A DNA stretch of 64,000 bases. Origin: Ephydatia muelleri. Its lineage: Eukaryota > Porifera > Demospongiae > Spongillida > Spongillidae. Within the stretch, counting starts at the first letter, position 1. Each line of letters begins with the position of its first letter. The translations under genes were made by a program, and so were the position numbers. Where the stretch lies: contig JABACO010000002.1 of the NCBI GenBank assembly GCA_013339895.1, forward strand, positions 3,119,996 through 3,183,995, in the 5' to 3' direction. The notes beneath the pieces were generated by a model that had not been told where the DNA came from, did not search any database, and saw only the letters and a program-made list of their open reading frames with translations. Shown here one piece after another: positions 22,901 through 33,416 of the stretch.

Positions 22901-23039
22901 TGATGCCAACTTGGGGTTTCATTGCCCTGTGTGTGTGTGCGTGTGTGCATGTGGGTGTGCATCATGTCACACATGGTAAAAAGGGAAAGGGGAGACTAGC
23001 ACTTTCCCTCCCACCATTGATGACTTCTTTCTTCATGAT

Positions 23040-23350
23040 CCACATGCTTAACTTTCGCCAACCGACTGGCCTTTGTTCTACTTGAAGCCTTCTTCTGATT
23101 TGTTCACAATTGGACCATGCAGCCTTCAATTGATAGCTGACAGGCCTCTCAACATGGCTACCAGATACTTCACTATCTTTCCTGATGACTGTGAGTGTGA
23201 TGGGAGGAGTGGAGGGTGTGGTGTGGTGATGGGGAGGGGGAGGTGTGGTGTAGAGATGGGGAGGAGGCGAGGGTGTGGACTGAGTGGTGCGGTGATGGAG
23301 AGTAGAGGATGTGGACTGTGAGTGGTGATGGGGAGAGGGTGTGGACTGCG
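23040..23350 (+). repeat. Duplicated segment with an exon-like stretch and minisatellite
   Basis: 23040-23190 is about 80 percent similar by eye to 24950-25085. Both contain an open stretch reading ADRPLNMATRY, then a GTGAGTG donor-like site. The protein is not recognised. 23195-23350 is a GGGGAGGGTGTGGACTG-type array; 25085-25140 is its shorter counterpart. Confidence 0.4.
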
Positions 23351-24949
23351 AGTGGTGTGTGCAATGTTGTGGATGTGTGTATCAAGGGGTGCATTATCAT
23401 TTGCTGCCCAACATAATAAAATGCAAGCATCCCTGCCATATACAGTACAGTGTGTGTATTCATAACCAGGCGCTTTCCTCTAGATAGCAGCCCCATGCAG
23501 AGTGATGATTTTCATTGTCTTGCTCAGCAACTCTGCAAGGGTCATAATCAATTACAAAACTAAATTCACATACAATTCAAGCATTCATGACCTAGCATGA
23601 TCTCCTTCTCCATGCCTTTAAAGGCTTTCCATGAAAACAGATAGCAGCCCCATGCAGAGGTAATGATGTTGTTGCAAAACAAGGTCATTCTGTTATCAAT
23701 TCCAAAACATACATGTACAGAAATACAGTATACACTTTAGTTTACACAAGTCTCATTCTACACCAAGATCATCATTGCCTTGGATATGTCAGGAATGACA
23801 TAAACTCATACAGACACTGAAAGGAGCTGAGGTCGGTCTACTCCTTCACTACACACATCCACACATTAAACTGACTGGGATCAGCAGTAGCATATCTGCA
23901 GGCCCTGGGGCTGTATAACATGTACACTGTTGCGTGTGTGTGTTTACTTTTGAGGGGGTGACCTTGGTCCTTTGTACAAAGGGAAGGGAGGAATTATATG
24001 GTAACCATGGTGAATGTGATTCACCTAATAGACCACAGTTCTGGTGTGTAGGAGGTGGCTAGGGGGAGGGCCAGAAGGGGAGAGGGTCCTTTTTAAAGGT
24101 GGGATAGGGTGGGGAGGAGGGTTGGGATGGGGAGGAGGGAGGCTTGGCTGAAGGAGGGGGATCCTCCCTCCTCGTACAGGTACACGACCCTACTCCCATG
24201 CATATTGACAACTCTTGGTGCAGCTTCGCCTGTGCATGACTGCCACCTTCATTGAAACAACATTTGTACTACATCCACATCCAACATACTGACAACACCA
24301 ACCACATATATCATAATCACTACACTGAACCACACTCAGAGCAGGGACCTACTCACAACAGCTACTTTGGATTTGAACCTAATTTATTTAGAGGTGGTGG
24401 GCCCACACCATCTCAAGGGGAAAAAACCTCACTGTGTGAGGAAATAACCAGTCTTACACACTGCTCTGGACACCACAACGTATACGAATAACAAGTTCCT
24501 CAGTAGAGGGTCTTCATCTTTCATGTGTGTGGAAGTGATCATTAAGGAACCATCTGCCTCACATTAACATTCAATGTATACAGAGGCATTTCATCCCCCA
24601 CACATACCCCAGCCACCCGGCCGGGATACACGCAATCTGCCCATTCATAAACCAGCCATCCGACTGGACACAACATTCAAACTACATGTATGTGAGGTTC
24701 ACAGACACGTGCGCACTGACTGATTGTCTTCCCAATCACATGACCTTATACCTCTACCTCCACGTGGTCACATGACCTTATACATGTACCTCTACCTCCA
24801 TGTGGTCACATCACATGCTGTACATCATACGGAGGGAGCATAGTGTCTGTCTAATTCACTACGTTCAACCGACAGAAACGTGTATTTGTTACACAACTCT
24901 CTGTGTGTAATGGTGTTAATTAGATGCTCATTTCATGACAAACATTTGG
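23351..24949. other. Intergenic, no supported gene
   Basis: Two copies of a 20-base AGATAGCAGCCCCATGCAGA-like motif occur at about 23483 and 23641. 24040-24170 is G-rich. A 79-codon open frame at 24252-24491 has histidine-rich composition and no recognisable homology; it is not supported as a gene. Confidence 0.4.
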
Positions 24950-25860
24950 CCACGACAGACTGGCCCTTGTTCTATTTGAAGCCCTCTTCTGAATTGTTCA
25001 CACATGGACCAACCTCCAAATGATGGCTGACAGACCTCTCAACATGGCTACCAGATACATGTACTTCACTGATGACATCATTCCTGTGTGGACTGTGAGT
25101 GATGTGGTGATGGGAGGGAAGGGGAGGGTGTGGACTTTTAGCAGTGTGATGTCTCCCTCCTCCCCATCATCCCCCTCCTCCCCCTTCACTTGTGTGTGTG
25201 CATGTGTGAGGCAGTTGTGAGTCAGGAGTTATGTTGGTGTGGTAGGCAGTGAGTGTGGGAGAGGAGAGAGAGATGGTTGTTGTGCATGTAGGAGACAGTT
25301 GTGTGTGAGGAAGGCAGTCGCAGGAGGGAGGCAGGAGTGTGGTGGTGAGCATTATCTGGAGATGTGCAGTTGTGTGATTACAGGGAAACTATTGTGAGTG
25401 TAAGGATATCATGTGATAGTGGGATTGCCATAAAGATATTCACACATGAATCAGCAACTACTGCTGAAAATCTTGATTGTATCTTGATTTTGCACGTATT
25501 TCTATGTGGAGTGTGTTCATGGTGGAGTGAGTGTGAGAGGATACAGTTATGTGTGATGTGTTGGGAGGCAGTTGTGATTGTGGGAGTCATATGAGTCTGG
25601 GTGTGCATTGGGTGGGGGAGGAGGGGCATGTGAAGGTCATTGTGGAGGTGTGGCCTCCAGGCTGTTATGTGGATGTTGTGGACAGCTGTGTAGATTGTGT
25701 GAATGCATACGTTACACAATATACTGACAGGAATAAAGTACTACACCAATACATGTATGTAGTTATGGTGATGGTGTAGTACACTTGCATCTGGCCCATT
25801 TGATCCACTGGCTAGTGGAACTATCCAAGCCATCATCTCTGCCTGTGGGACACAAACTTA
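24950..25860. repeat. Duplicated segments
   Basis: 24950-25085 pairs with 23040-23190. 25600-25850 pairs in inverted orientation with 17360-17640. No convincing exon was seen apart from the ADRPLNMATRY-type stretch. Confidence 0.45.
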
Positions 25861-26138
25861 TGTTGTAAACCTATATGTGTGATGGCCCCCCTTTGTAATA
25901 CAATTTGCTCTTAGTAAAACGTATTGGTCAACCCTTGCTTATATGCGTAAGCTGCTGTGATTGATTGTCTAAATAAGAAGGGTTTTATTATATTAATTTG
26001 GGTTGATAAAATCTTATTCCAAAGGTGAGGTCATTAAAGGTGAGTGTGGGGGAGGGGCATTCAACTTGCCCCTCCCCTCGTTCCTACGCACATACATTAA
26101 CTTGTTTGGTTTGTTTTTCAAGTATGTTTATAAGAAAG

Positions 26139-26259
26139 GTTGGATGGGAAAGTTGTGGAAGGGATGGATGTGGTGAGGAAGATGGAGGCAGTAAGGTCAG
26201 AAGATGGAGGAGACACCTCAAAGCCTGTCGTCATCAAGGACTGTGGAATGGCAAAGTAG
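26139..26259 (+). CDS. Cyclophilin last exon, copy with one-codon insertion
   Basis: Same exon as 22033-22150 with an intact stop. It has an extra GGA codon (EDGGDTS) and a G-to-R change after MEAV. The acceptor context (AAGAAAG) differs from the other copies, and the sequence just upstream is unrelated to theirs. A 24-bp minisatellite follows 60 bases after the stop and replaces the usual 3' flank. Confidence 0.6.
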
Positions 26260-26321
26260 TCAACTAAATGCTGTTACATTATTTGGCTCTCGCTCTCTAA
26301 GTTGTGAACATTTCGTTGTGG

Positions 26322-26830
26322 TTATCTACTCCCCTGCCACACCCACCTACTCCTCCCCTGCCACACCCATCTACTCCTCCCATGCCACACCCATCTACTC
26401 CTCCCCTGCCACACCCATCTACTCCTCCCATGCCACACCCATCTACTCCTCCCATGCCACACCCATCTACTCCTCCCATGCCACACCCATCTACTCCTCC
26501 CATGCCACACCCATCTACTCCTCCCATGCCACACCCATCTTCTCCTCCCATGCCACACCCATCTTCTCCTCCCATGCCACACCCATCTACTCCTCCCTTG
26601 CCACACCCATCTACTCCTCCCCTGCCACACCCATCTACTCCCCTGCCACACCCATCTACTCCTCCCATGCCACACCCATCTACCCCTCCCCTGCCACACC
26701 CATCTACTCCTCCCCTGCCACACCCATCTACTCCTCCCCTGTCACACCCATCTACTCCCACGCCACACCCATCTACCCCTTCTTTGCCACACCCATCTAC
26801 TCCTCCCATGCCACACCCATTGACTCCCTG
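26322..26830. repeat. 24-bp minisatellite (CCACACCCATCTACTCCTCC unit)
   Basis: About 21 units, strongly strand-biased (C/T-rich on +). All six frames stay open because the period is a multiple of three, so the long open frames here are artefacts. Confidence 0.9.
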
Positions 26831-27774
26831 GCCCCCTCCCCCTCCACTCAACCACACTGCTCAGTTTTTAAAGTCCAAAGTGAACATCATAAATTGGCAC
26901 CAATACAAGGGTACAGGGATAACATTTTAATTAATTTAATTTTAATCAGTAATAATGTGCGGCTACTTGTATTATTTTACTTCTATCAATTATTTCAATG
27001 CTACATTTTTGTTACTACAAAATTCAAATCAAAAGATCAAACTTGATTACCCTCACACAATCAAGTGACTTAGTAATTTAATAATATTGAAGTTAATTAA
27101 TTTCTTCTGCATACCTAATTCTACTCATAACACTCGTGGCCACTCTTGAAAACTGAGCTCAATTCAGATATCAAGTTCTGTGGTCAGACACAATCTTTTC
27201 TCCAATCGTATAATCCCCATTTGGAACTCATCACAAAATTCAGTGGTGACAGCATAAAATACAACAGCTTTCAAGTTAGGTTTCCATTTGGTGGATTTCT
27301 CTCAATTCTGTAAATAGGCTTTTAAACATCCAATTATTTTTCACTTTAATAACTCACTTTTTAAATGTGTAAGTTGAAAGTTAATTAATCCAATCCAGAT
27401 AAATTGACATCAAGAGTTAAATTAAAAGTAGTTATTAAAATTATTATGCACTAAATGGAATATTGATAATAACAGAGGGCCTTGTGATTCTTTGAATATT
27501 TGTGAATTTAGGTATTCAGCCATTTAAGAGATTTGTACTATTTGCTTAATCAGAGCCATCTAAGAGCTCAATATAAACTGACATCTATATAAAGCTATAA
27601 ATATTTAAACCTGTCCTATTGATTCATGGACACCCTGTATATAATGTGTGTGTGTGTGCAGGTGTGTGTGGTATATTGGACAAAGGCATCTCAAATCAAC
27701 CACATCTCATCACACCCACACAAATGCATCACTTTCCATAACCATCTGTTTTAACAAGAGTTTCTTAAGGGTGT
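26831..27774. other. AT-rich spacer, then duplicated intron sequence
   Basis: 26880-27500 is AT-rich with no gene. 27530-27774 repeats 21340-21570 (the sequence before the minisatellite), so it is the matching intron-like part of the cyclophilin segment. Confidence 0.5.
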
Positions 27775-28850
27775 GGAGGTGATGGGGTTATGGAGAGAGA
27801 GGGAAGTGATGGAGAGAGGGAGGTGATGGAGAGAGGGAGGGTGATGGAGAGAGGGAGGTGATGGAGAGAGGGAGGTGATGGAGAGAGGGAGGTGATGGAG
27901 AGAGGGAGGTGATGGAGAGAGGGAGGTGATGGAGAGAGGGAGGCGATGGAGAGAGGGAGGCGATGGAGAGATGGAGGCGATGGAGAGAGGGAGGTGATGG
28001 AGAGAGGGAGGTGATGGAGAGAGGGAGGTGATGGAGAGAGGGAGGTGATGGAGAGAGGGAGGTGATGGAGAGAGGGAGGTGATGGAGAGAGGGAGGTGAT
28101 GGAGAGGAGAGGGAGGTGATGAGAGAGGGAGGTGATGGAGAGAGGGAGGTGATGGAGAGAGGGGAGGTGATGGAGAGAGGGAGGTGATGAGAGAGGGAGG
28201 TGATGGAGAGAGGGAGGGTGATGAGGAGGGATGGTGGGGGTATGATGGAGAGAGGGAGGGTGATGAGAGAGGGGGGAGGAGGGAGGAGGAGGGAGTGGGG
28301 GATGGAGAGAGAGGGAGGGTGATGGAGGATGGAGGAGAGGGGGGGTGATGGAGAGAGGGAGGTGATGGAGAGAGGGAGGTGATGGAGAGGAGAGGGAGGT
28401 GATGGAGAGAGGGAGGTGATGGAGAGAGGGAGGTGGTGATGGGAGAGATGAGAGTGAGGAGGTGATGGAGAGAGGGAGGTGATGGAGAGAGGGAAGTGAT
28501 GGAGAGCGCGGGCGGTGATGGATAGTGGAGAGGATGTAGAGAGGTGATGGAGAGAAAGGAGGATGGTGATGGAGAGGAGGGAGGGTGATAGAGAGGGAAG
28601 TGATGGAGAGGGAAGTGATGGAGAGGGAAGTGATGGAGAGGGAAGTGATGGAGAGGGAAGTGATGGAGAGAGAGGAGGTGATGGAGAGAGGGAGGTGAAG
28701 GAGAGGAGGTGATGGAGAGAGGGAGGGGATGGAGAGAGGGAGTTGATGGAGAGAAGGAGGTGATGGAGAGAGGGAGGGATTGTGAGTGGGGGAGGTGATG
28801 GAGAGAGGTGGAAGTGATGGAGAAAGGGGGAGGTGACGGGGGAGAGGGCA
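27775..28850. repeat. 17-bp minisatellite, about 1.07 kb
   Basis: The same TGATGGAGAGAGGGAGG unit as 21575-21930, about three times longer, with local unit deletions around 28130-28330 and an 18-base variant (GAGAGGGAAGTGATG) near 28580-28670. Confidence 0.9.
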
Positions 28851-28956
28851 AGAAAGGTTTAGCGAACAATCAAATGTGGCCCATATATTGACAGTGGGCA
28901 GTCGAATTTGAATTAACTTGTTTGGTTTGTTTTTCAAATATTATTTTTAAATAAAG

Positions 28957-29072
28957 GTTGGATGGGAAAGTTGTGGAAGGGATGGATGTGGTGAGGAAGA
29001 TGGAGGCAGTCGGGTCAGAAGATGGAGACACTTCAAAGCCTGTCGTCATCAAGGACTGGAATGGCAAAGTAG
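28957..29072 (+). pseudogene. Cyclophilin last exon, frameshifted copy
   Basis: Matches the intact copy at 22033 up to VVIKD. Two bases are then missing in the cysteine codon region, so the DCG terminus is lost and the frame reads on to a nearby stop. The 3' flank, including AATAAA at 29256, is conserved. It faces the SH3 exon at 30257-30202. Confidence 0.65.
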
Positions 29073-29119
29073 TCAACTGATTGCTATTACATTGTGCATG
29101 TGGCTCTCTCTCGTTTCCA

Positions 29120-29494
29120 TTTTGTTGTGGTTCCCTCCCCCCCCCCCCCCCCCCCCTGTGTCCATCATTTGCTTGTTGGAGTTCTGTACACACCATTACA
29201 ACATGTGTGTTGTGAGCTGGTCTCTCTTGTACATGTATGAGCCATTTCACTGTCTAATAAATCACACCTGTTCAGTGGCTAGAACGCTGACTGTTCTTTT
29301 TGTGTCAACAAAATGGCAGTTAAAAATTACTAAACCATACTAATATCTTCTAGTGGTCCTAACCTCATGCATGCAGTACTTGTGATATTAACCCTTTATG
29401 TTGTCAATACCACTGACACAACTGACGCACTACATCATCACCACACCCACATCATGCCTTCATCTCGTACCCAGACCCAACGTTATGCAGTCAC
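29120..29494. other. 3' flank of cyclophilin copy with C-run
   Basis: A C-run of about 20 bases at 29136-29156. The remainder matches 22180-22560. Confidence 0.5.
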
Positions 29495-29647
29495 AGGTGG
29501 ATTACATCACCACTACACGTAAGTAGGGTCTGATGAACTTCAGTACTCAGGTCACCACAATGTTGGTGAACCAAAGGTGGTGTGATATGGACAGTCTAAG
29601 GCACATGGGCCAACTTGCCACGGTGGAGTTACATTGCCCTGTGTGTG

Positions 29648-29681
<34 letters not shown>

Positions 29682-30090
29682 TGTGTATACATGCATGTCA
29701 CACATGCACCCAGACACACGCACACACACTAGCACACACACACATGTACACACACTGTCACACACACTGTCACACACACTCACACACATGCACACACACA
29801 TGCACACACATGCATGCATGCACATGCACACACACACACACACGTAAACATGCACACACACGGGGCATTGTAACCCCACTGTAGAAGCTGGCAAGTCAGC
29901 CCATGTGCCTTAGAAGAACTGTTGTATGTCACTACATACTGTTACGAATTCCAAATTAATCTCTCGATGATATTCCATTATTGCATAACTCTAATCTGAT
30001 TGGTTCCCCAAAATTCTGGTGACCCTGGACAGAATTGAGTACAGCAGTTCACCAGACCTTACTTACGCTTAGTGATGATGTAATCCACCC
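29495..30090. mobile_element. Element F, full copy with both arms
   Basis: Left arm from GGTGGATTACATCACC, right arm ending TAATCCACCC, with an extended (TG)n-(CA)n hairpin core at 29640-29860. It is the inverted counterpart of 15824-16386. Confidence 0.6.
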
Positions 30091-30201
30091 ATGGCTGCCT
30101 AACGAGAGAGGGAATACAGCACACACTTTCTATATGATACATAAACACCATTGCTGCTAAGCAACACCATGTGCAACACCAATCACATCTTTGCAGCTTA
30201 C

Positions 30202-30257
30202 TTTGGAGTCTTGGCCTCAAAATTATACAAAGCCTTCGCCATTTTAGCAGGTGGGGG
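30202..30257 (-). CDS. First SH3-domain exon, sorbin-like (copy B)
   Basis: Same exon as 15675-15730 in inverted orientation, encoding MAKALYNFEAKTP, with intact acceptor and GTAAGC donor. Upstream on the same strand lie a 22-bp minisatellite and another candidate exon (30593-30690). Confidence 0.5.
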
Positions 30258-30459
30258 CTGCAAATGGATGACAGAGGAAGAGGTTTAGTGTGTAGATACA
30301 TGTCTGCCAGAGCTGTGCCTTGTACACAAATGTTAAAATAACCCATGAATTCAAGTCTGCCTTTCTAGGAAAGAAAATACTGTCTCCATTTAGCTAGGCC
30401 AACCACTGGTTATGTGTGGATTTGTCCAGCTGAATGTCCATCTCTCCTCCCTCCCTCAC

Positions 30460-30592
30460 TGCCACACCCCTTACCTCCCAATGCCACACCCCTTACCTCC
30501 CATTGCCACACCCCTTACCTCCCATTGCCACACCCCTTACCTCCCATTGCCACACCCTTACCTCCCATTGCCACACCCCTTACCTCCTGTCA
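30460..30592. repeat. 22-bp minisatellite (TGCCACACCCCTTACCTCCC)
   Basis: Six units. 46280-46478 has nine units in the same setting, whereas the copy at about 15445 has a single unit. This shows expansion after duplication. Confidence 0.85.
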
Positions 30593-30690
30593 AGGTTTTG
30601 TTCAGCTTCTCTGCTTCTATCCTCTCCAAAACACTCTGCTGGGGCTGATCTGAACTGACAAACTTCCTGGGGGATATTAGAGCTCTCGGT
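30593..30690 (-). CDS. Candidate upstream exon of the SH3 gene (coiled segment)
   Basis: The minus-strand open stretch contains [17 protein letters not shown] and ends at a GGTAAG donor. The homologous stretch at 46479-46575 keeps the donor but is two bases shorter in the middle, shifting the frame. A helix rich in E, K and L is visible; no family was recognised. The acceptor is uncertain because the upstream sequence is purine-rich. Confidence 0.3.
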
Positions 30691-30721
30691 GAAAATCCCA
30701 ATCCCCATGGTCACTTCCCTT

Positions 30722-30950
30722 GCCCTCCCTCTCCCCTCCCTCCCTCTCCCCTCCCTCCCTCTCCCCTCCCTCCCTCTCCCCTCCCTCCCTCTCCCCTCCC
30801 TCCCTCTCCCCTCCCTCCCTCTCCCCTCCCTCCCTCTCCCCTCCCTCCCTCTCCCCTCCCTCCCTCCCTCTCCCCTCCCTCCCTCTCCCCTCCCTCCCTC
30901 TCCCCTCCCTCCTTCTCCTCCCTCCCTCCCTCTCCTCCCTCTTCTCACCG
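30722..30950. repeat. 15-bp CT minisatellite
   Basis: About 15 units of TCCCCTCCCTCCCTC. A strict polypyrimidine strand, prone to triplex formation. A one-to-two-unit remnant lies at 46610-46645. Confidence 0.85.
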
Positions 30951-31059
30951 CACCTCCTGAGGTACTCTGATGTCAGCAGTGGGTGGATCATTTTCGCATG
31001 TTTGTGTTGCTCGACTTGCACTGTAAGAGGAACAGACGATTAATAGAGGGACATGAATG

Positions 31060-31435
31060 ATGGAGGAGTGATGGAGTGATGGTGGAGTGATGGAGGAGTG
31101 ATGGAAGTGATGGAGGAGTGATGGTGGGGTGATTGGAGTGATGGAGGAGTGAAGGAGGAGTGATGGAAAAGTGATGGAGGAGTGATGGAGGGGTGATGGA
31201 GGAGTGATGGAGGAGTGATGGTGGAGTGATGGAGGAATGATGGAGGAGTGATGGAGGAGTGATGGTGGAGTGAAGGAGAGAGTGATGGAGGAATGATGGA
31301 GGAGTGATGGAGGAGTGATGGTGGAGTTGAAGGAGGAGTGATGGAGGAATGATGGAGGAGTGATGGAGGAATGATGGAGGAGTGATGGAGGAGTTATGGT
31401 GGGGTGAATGGGTAGTGATGGAGGAGTGATGGAAA
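31060..31435. repeat. GATGGAGGAGT minisatellite
   Basis: Imperfect 11-22-base units. A matching array at 46750-47300 has diverged towards GCGTGCTGGCGG units at its distal end. Confidence 0.8.
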
Positions 31436-31999
31436 ATTATTTCAGTGTCACTGCAGTGATGACTAATTACGCTATACCATCATCTGATTTCATATCATAA
31501 TTTTATTATTATTACTGATTTGCAGGTTAGTCCACCTGGTAAGAAGCCAGCCCCTCTCTGTCTGGGCCGCTGATTCCTTGCAGCTGTTTGATAGTGATGT
31601 CAGACAGTGTTTTAAAGACTGCTTTGGTGATAGACTACAGCCATGCTTTTGAATCCCTCCCCTATTTCGGTAATTAACAGCGGCAGAGATATTGTATACA
31701 TTATATCTGGCTACGGCCATGCTTGAATCTTGCACTCAGAAAGGGAATCCTTGTCTCATTAATTAAATTCGGCGTTCAATTATTATAATTATAGCTGCAC
31801 GTATACATGTATTTGTATTAAAAAGATGTAGCTATCTTTCGATATCGTTGGAGTATCGACGACTTATGGTTGATCAAGGTAGTGATGTGTTTGAATAATG
31901 TCTAATGTCCTGAAGCCAGCACGTTTCCAGTGAGGCGGCGTGACGACAGAGACGCGGCTTTTAGTTGCTTATAATTTTGGGGCTTGTGTTTCTGCAATG
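31436..31999. repeat. Duplicated flank, then repeat block C fragment
   Basis: 31436-31620 matches 47310-47490. 31770-31960 is the AT-rich segment containing CTTTCGATATCGTTGGAGTA, found also at 11890-12000 (inverted), 35810-35960, 48170-48310 and 54540-54700. No gene. Confidence 0.55.
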
Positions 32000-32630
32000 A
32001 ACGTGAGAAGTCTTGTTTCCACAATGCGAAGAGTTGGGGAGCAAAAAGGAGTGGGGCTCTATGTTTGTAATTGTGCAACATGCAAGTCTGCCAAGAGGGC
32101 ATGCTTCTATTCGTATTCAGCAGTATGTAGGCATCATAACATGTATGGGACTAGTACTGCTGAGGGCCAATGAGATGGACAGAGAATTAAGAGTGTGCAT
32201 GTATCGTCCCACCCTTTTCAAAACATCAGTGGTATAACTGAGCAGGGACACTGTTCCAAAGTTAGTGCTCCAGAATTCCAACCGTTCCAAAACAGTTGGC
32301 TCTACTGTCACCATCAGGTAAAACAGCCAAATGAAAGGGGTTTCATGACTTCAAATGATACATTTGCAGAGCTTATGGGGCTCTGCGCCAGACCCCGATG
32401 TGGAAGCTTGCAGAGCTCGCCCATACCCCCTCGCTGGGGCGGAAGTAGTACCCCACTCCCGCACCCACCCGGTATAAATCATTCATAATATGCCGTGTTT
32501 TTATTTCTCGTTCCTACATGTACTGCCCACGATGTTCAATTGCGTGGTAGCTGTACCATGGATAACTGGCATTACCACGTACAGATGGCTGCTTAATATT
32601 CATTCATGAATATTAAGTAGCCATCTGTGG
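32000..32630. repeat. Repeat block B, second copy
   Basis: Inverted relative to 10393-11107. It ends with the 48-base hairpin at 32581-32628, directly followed by a hAT family 2 element. Confidence 0.6.
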
Positions 32631-33376
32631 CAGGGTTGCCGTAGGCCAGCCAGGGGTCTGGCCTGAGGCCGGCCGGCCTGACTGCCTGGCCTGATAGGCC
32701 GACCTGTCAGGCCAATCAATTATAAATTATTCGGTGTTCAATAAATTGATACGCATGCAACGTGATTTTGCCTCCGCTATGTCGATCGACAATTCTCCTG
32801 CATGTTCCATCATCTTTAAACACTCCTCTGCTTTCCACTCGTCACCTCAAACCTTGTCCTAACCCCGATCTGAGGGAATACGTGTATTTTCAAGAGCCAA
32901 GTTGATCCAGGAGTGTCAACGATGGAATCTACTTCCCCAACGGCTGGAAGCATCATTTATGCTAAAGCATAATGCATGCCTGCTTCGAATGCATTAAGCC
33001 AATATTACGTACACTCTTGCTCAGTCGCTACACATGTATACAATGTATTTGAAATTCTGCTGCTTTTTGTCAGTTATTAATTATGGCAATCGTGCATTTG
33101 GTGAATGTGTAAAGTCATTTCAGTAATTCGTATTTATTGGTTGCACCAAATCCTCCGTAATAAGATATTATAATACTTGTGTATACTGAATATGATTGCA
33201 GTTGACAAAAATATAAAAATGTAATTAGGAATGAAGGATTTGTATGCTGTCAATAAAAAGTAATAATAGTTGATGATTGAGTTTTCAATGAGAAGCCCGC
33301 CTAACATATTGCATGATGCTTAGGGTGGGCGTGGTCCGGCCTGATAGGCTAGACCCCTGGCCTGTCAGCAACCCTG
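32631..33376 (+). mobile_element. hAT family 2 element, internally deleted copy
   Basis: Ends read CAGGGTTGCC inverted at both sides (746 bases). Flanks are ATCTGTGG and ATCTGTGA, an 8-base target duplication with one mismatch, as hAT elements make. Empty-site counterparts are at 49010-49030 and 10430-10450. Subterminal regions are rich in GGCC. Inside, on the + strand near 32888-32975, a remnant of the transposase C-terminus reads VFSRAKLIQ, then QRWNLLPQRLEA and MLKHNACL, matching the hAT dimerisation domain of the copy at 49557-50423. The rest of the transposase is missing, so it is non-autonomous. Confidence 0.75.
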
Positions 33377-33416
33377 ATCTGTGAGAATACCCCCCCCCCT
33401 CCCCCACCCACCCCGG

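Noticed and set aside
26204-27046. Long open frames of repeating YSSHATPI / PHPSTPPM residues
   Set aside because: A 24-bp minisatellite keeps every frame open. No start context, splice signal or non-repeat domain.
27751-28937. Open frames of about 370-390 codons rich in SPSPPSLHHL
   Set aside because: Produced by the 17-bp minisatellite read on the minus strand, with an identical character at 21517-22016.
30580-31021. Arg/Glu/Gly-rich minus-strand frames
   Set aside because: Reverse of a CT minisatellite; low-complexity only.
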